From: Usnea hakonensis
Lineage: Eukaryota > Ascomycota > Lecanoromycetes > Lecanorales > Parmeliaceae
Direction: 5' to 3'
NCBI GenBank assembly: GCA_013423325.1
Contig: BLJB01000320.1
Coordinates: 4,849-33,674 of the forward strand
DNA: 28,826 nt
Shown: positions 27,158 to 28,826 of the stretch, piece after piece
Layout of the letters: each line of letters opens with the position of its first letter
Numbering within the stretch: the first letter of the stretch is position 1
Notes under the pieces: model-generated
The model's database searches: none
Told to the model about the DNA's origin: nothing
What the model saw: the letters and a program-made list of their open reading frames with translations, nothing else
Made by a program: the position numbers and the translations under genes

Positions 27158-27626
27158 GGCTCCGAGATGCTAAATTAGCGCCCACCTTGACACCGCTAGC
27201 TCATGTGAGCGAATTCAGACGAAGGGCGGGCGATCGGCTGTCGAGGCTTTGTTTGAAGATGTTCCTGTAGCTGATGATACTGCTTGGTCATAAAATATTC
27301 AGCAGATCAAAAGGGCGGCGCGTTGACGCATGAGGGAGCAGGACTGAGGCTCTACAGCATGATAGCCAGCGCGTCTTGTTGTCGGTCCTACGTTTTTCCG
27401 TTAGTCAGATCCTGAAATGATGGTTGCTTTTAAACCTCAGCCAACGCTAGTGTATAATACCGAAACGTGCGCAGCCACATACCATGATTACTAAGGGATC
27501 CACATAGTAATTAGGGGACCTCCCTGCCGCCTCCCTGCTGCCTTCTCCACACCTCGCTGTCGCCATTGCTTCCACCCCCAGCCTTCATACTTCGTGATAC
27601 CTAGAAAATCGCGTTATCTCTTCATC
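27158..27626. promoter_or_regulatory. Upstream region of the MULE-type transposase gene
   Basis: Holds no ORF of note. A pyrimidine-rich stretch (27521-27580) just before the start codon fits a fungal transcription start region. A near-palindromic TACTAAGGGATCCACATAGT at about 27489-27508, followed by AATTAGGGGAC, could be part of an element end, but no partner is in the window. TGACGTCA spans the start codon (27628-27635). Confidence 0.35.
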
Positions 27627-28826
27627 ATGACGTCACAAGGCCTTGTTGTTCGCCAGCCTCCTCAGTATGGCGCGTTCGAGGATACTCAGGAAGAGCTCGA
27701 TTGGTATGGTAGCAACCCCGAGGGTATCGATCGTGACCGTACCCCGGAGGCTATATATCCAGACGAGATCTTAGACGCTGCTTACAAGCCGGAAGACGAC
27801 GATAACGATGACAGTGAGGGCGAATGGAGTAGACCCACATACTCTGACGCGTCTAGATCACCGTTACTAAAGCCTTCTTCCTCCCACCTACCTCCCTCCC
27901 TCCACCCACCTCCCTCCTTGAAACGCAAGGCCTCCGAGGCTTCCGGTGATGATGTTGTCGCCCCTCGGAAGGGTAGCAAGAGGAGTAAACCGGTCCCAGT
28001 CATATCCTCGGAGGCCGTGTCAACAATGCTACAATTGCCTCCCCATACTCCCGAGACGCGTCAGGCTGTTTTTTCGTTGAATACGCCCGTGTCATGGACT
28101 GCAGAAGAGTTCAACGCGTATTGGCCCTTGGTGGACAATTTGTGGGTATGTAACAAGCCCAATAACGCGATCACTGGTAAAGGCACGCAGTCGTCCTACT
28201 GGTGGTGTCGTCTATATAAAGGAGAGACTGTTAGCGAGACCCATGGACAAAAAAACAAGCAATTGCGAAATGTGCCTCCCTGTGGTATGAAGCTGAAAAT
28301 GGTGAAAAAATTCAGCCAATCCGACAGCAGTATCCTTATGACTGTTGAAGTCTCTCTTCATTTGGATAAGAAGAGTCCATGTTACGAGCATAATCACGAG
28401 CGTGATTTCGTCGATCAGGTCAAAATCAACTCGTTCGTTATGACTGCCGCAGGCGAAGCCGTTTCTAAAGGCTGGCAAATCGCGTCGATATACAGCAATT
28501 TGAGAGGCGTCAAATGGACTGCAAACCTTTCTGCCTTGGAGGCCGCTGGTGGGAAGCATCTGAAGCTATTGCACTGTCATAATGCCGGCGCCGAATGGAA
28601 GAAGACTCACCCTGACGGTCGTATCCAAGGCGCCAAAGATCCATGGGAGATCCAGTGGGCCGACTGCCTGACGGATCTGGAAGCAATGGAGGGCGTGCGC
28701 AGTGCTAATATCGAGGCCCTAAGAGATATCGACGGCAAGATGGCCCACGGCACCGTGTTTGCAAAGAGATGTGAGTCTCATCCACCGATTTTTTTCGTAT
28801 ATTCGCTGACCGGCTAAAGCTCGGTT
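27627..28826 (+). CDS. MULE-type transposase, 5' exon and first intron (partial)
   Basis: Exon 1 runs 27627-28770 (381 codons plus one base). The inferred intron 28771-28819 has donor GTGAGT, branch CTGAC (28806-28810) and acceptor AAAG. Exon 2 starts at 28820 and leaves the window; the join reads FAKRSR. The start is the first ATG; the frame extends upstream only without ATG. The protein has an acidic N-terminus, a Pro/Ser-rich linker, and a bipartite basic signal (LKRKASE and RKGSKRSK, about 99-121). Next comes a FLYWCH/WRKY-GCM1-like zinc domain with probable ligands Cys194, Cys219, His255 and His257 (PCYEHNHERDF). The region after it (KINSFVMTAAGEAVSKGWQ, LRGVKWTANLSALEAAGG) is typical of fungal proteins leading into a MULE-like DDE domain, which would lie outside the window. 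No stops or RIP bias are seen, so the copy may be recent or domesticated. Confidence 0.75.

Noticed and set aside
1..28826. CRISPR array, phage or bacterial operon features
   Set aside because: No regularly spaced direct repeats, no ribosome-binding-site-led operons; introns and RIP show fungal nuclear DNA.

Overview
The window looks like chromosomal DNA of a filamentous ascomycete (Pezizomycotina). It has short GT-AG introns of 49-80 bp, fungal STAND/NLR-type receptors, a secreted S41 peptidase, a Tad1-like LINE remnant, and a block of repeat-induced point mutation (RIP) almost emptied of CpA/TpG but still holding CpG. No species can be named from sequence alone.

Layout. (1) 1-224 is the terminal part of a Mutator-like (MULE) element that leaves the window on the left. 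(2) 231-2164 holds two broken genes on the minus strand: an epoxide hydrolase remnant split by a 612-bp foldback MITE with an 8-bp target duplication, and an NB-ARC-type NTPase pseudogene. (3) 2460-5494 is an apparently intact NACHT-ankyrin gene with three inferred introns. (4) 5495-8134 has no convincing gene. (5) 8135-10729 (minus) encodes a secreted S41-family peptidase. It is divergent from (6) 11450-15496, an intronless 1348-residue NACHT-ankyrin receptor with a ZZ-like zinc finger. (7) 16045-20257 is a gene graveyard: an unidentified ORF with one stop, a frameshifted methyltransferase 3' part, coding-like scraps, a degraded kynurenine-formamidase-like hydrolase, a 5'-truncated LINE and another unidentified gene end. 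(8) 20298-25896 is a 5599-bp RIP-degraded MULE with identical 48-bp terminal inverted repeats and a 9-bp target duplication (8/9). It carries six later LTR-like insertions with exact 5-bp duplications, one of them inside another. (9) 25906-27157 has a hAT-like terminus abutting a degraded gene. (10) 27627 to the window end is the 5' exon of a second, intact-looking MULE-type transposase with a C/C/H/H DNA-binding domain.

How it fits together. Two intact STAND receptors and one dead NB-ARC gene lie within about 14 kb, next to repeat-rich accessory DNA. This fits an expanding and decaying receptor repertoire, but no functional partnership between the receptors and the peptidase is shown. The most unusual signals are the nested transposon stack with readable target duplications, the RIP-free short insertions inside RIP-saturated DNA, a tRNA-like segment shared by two MULE ends, and covarying hairpins in the two arms of the MITE.
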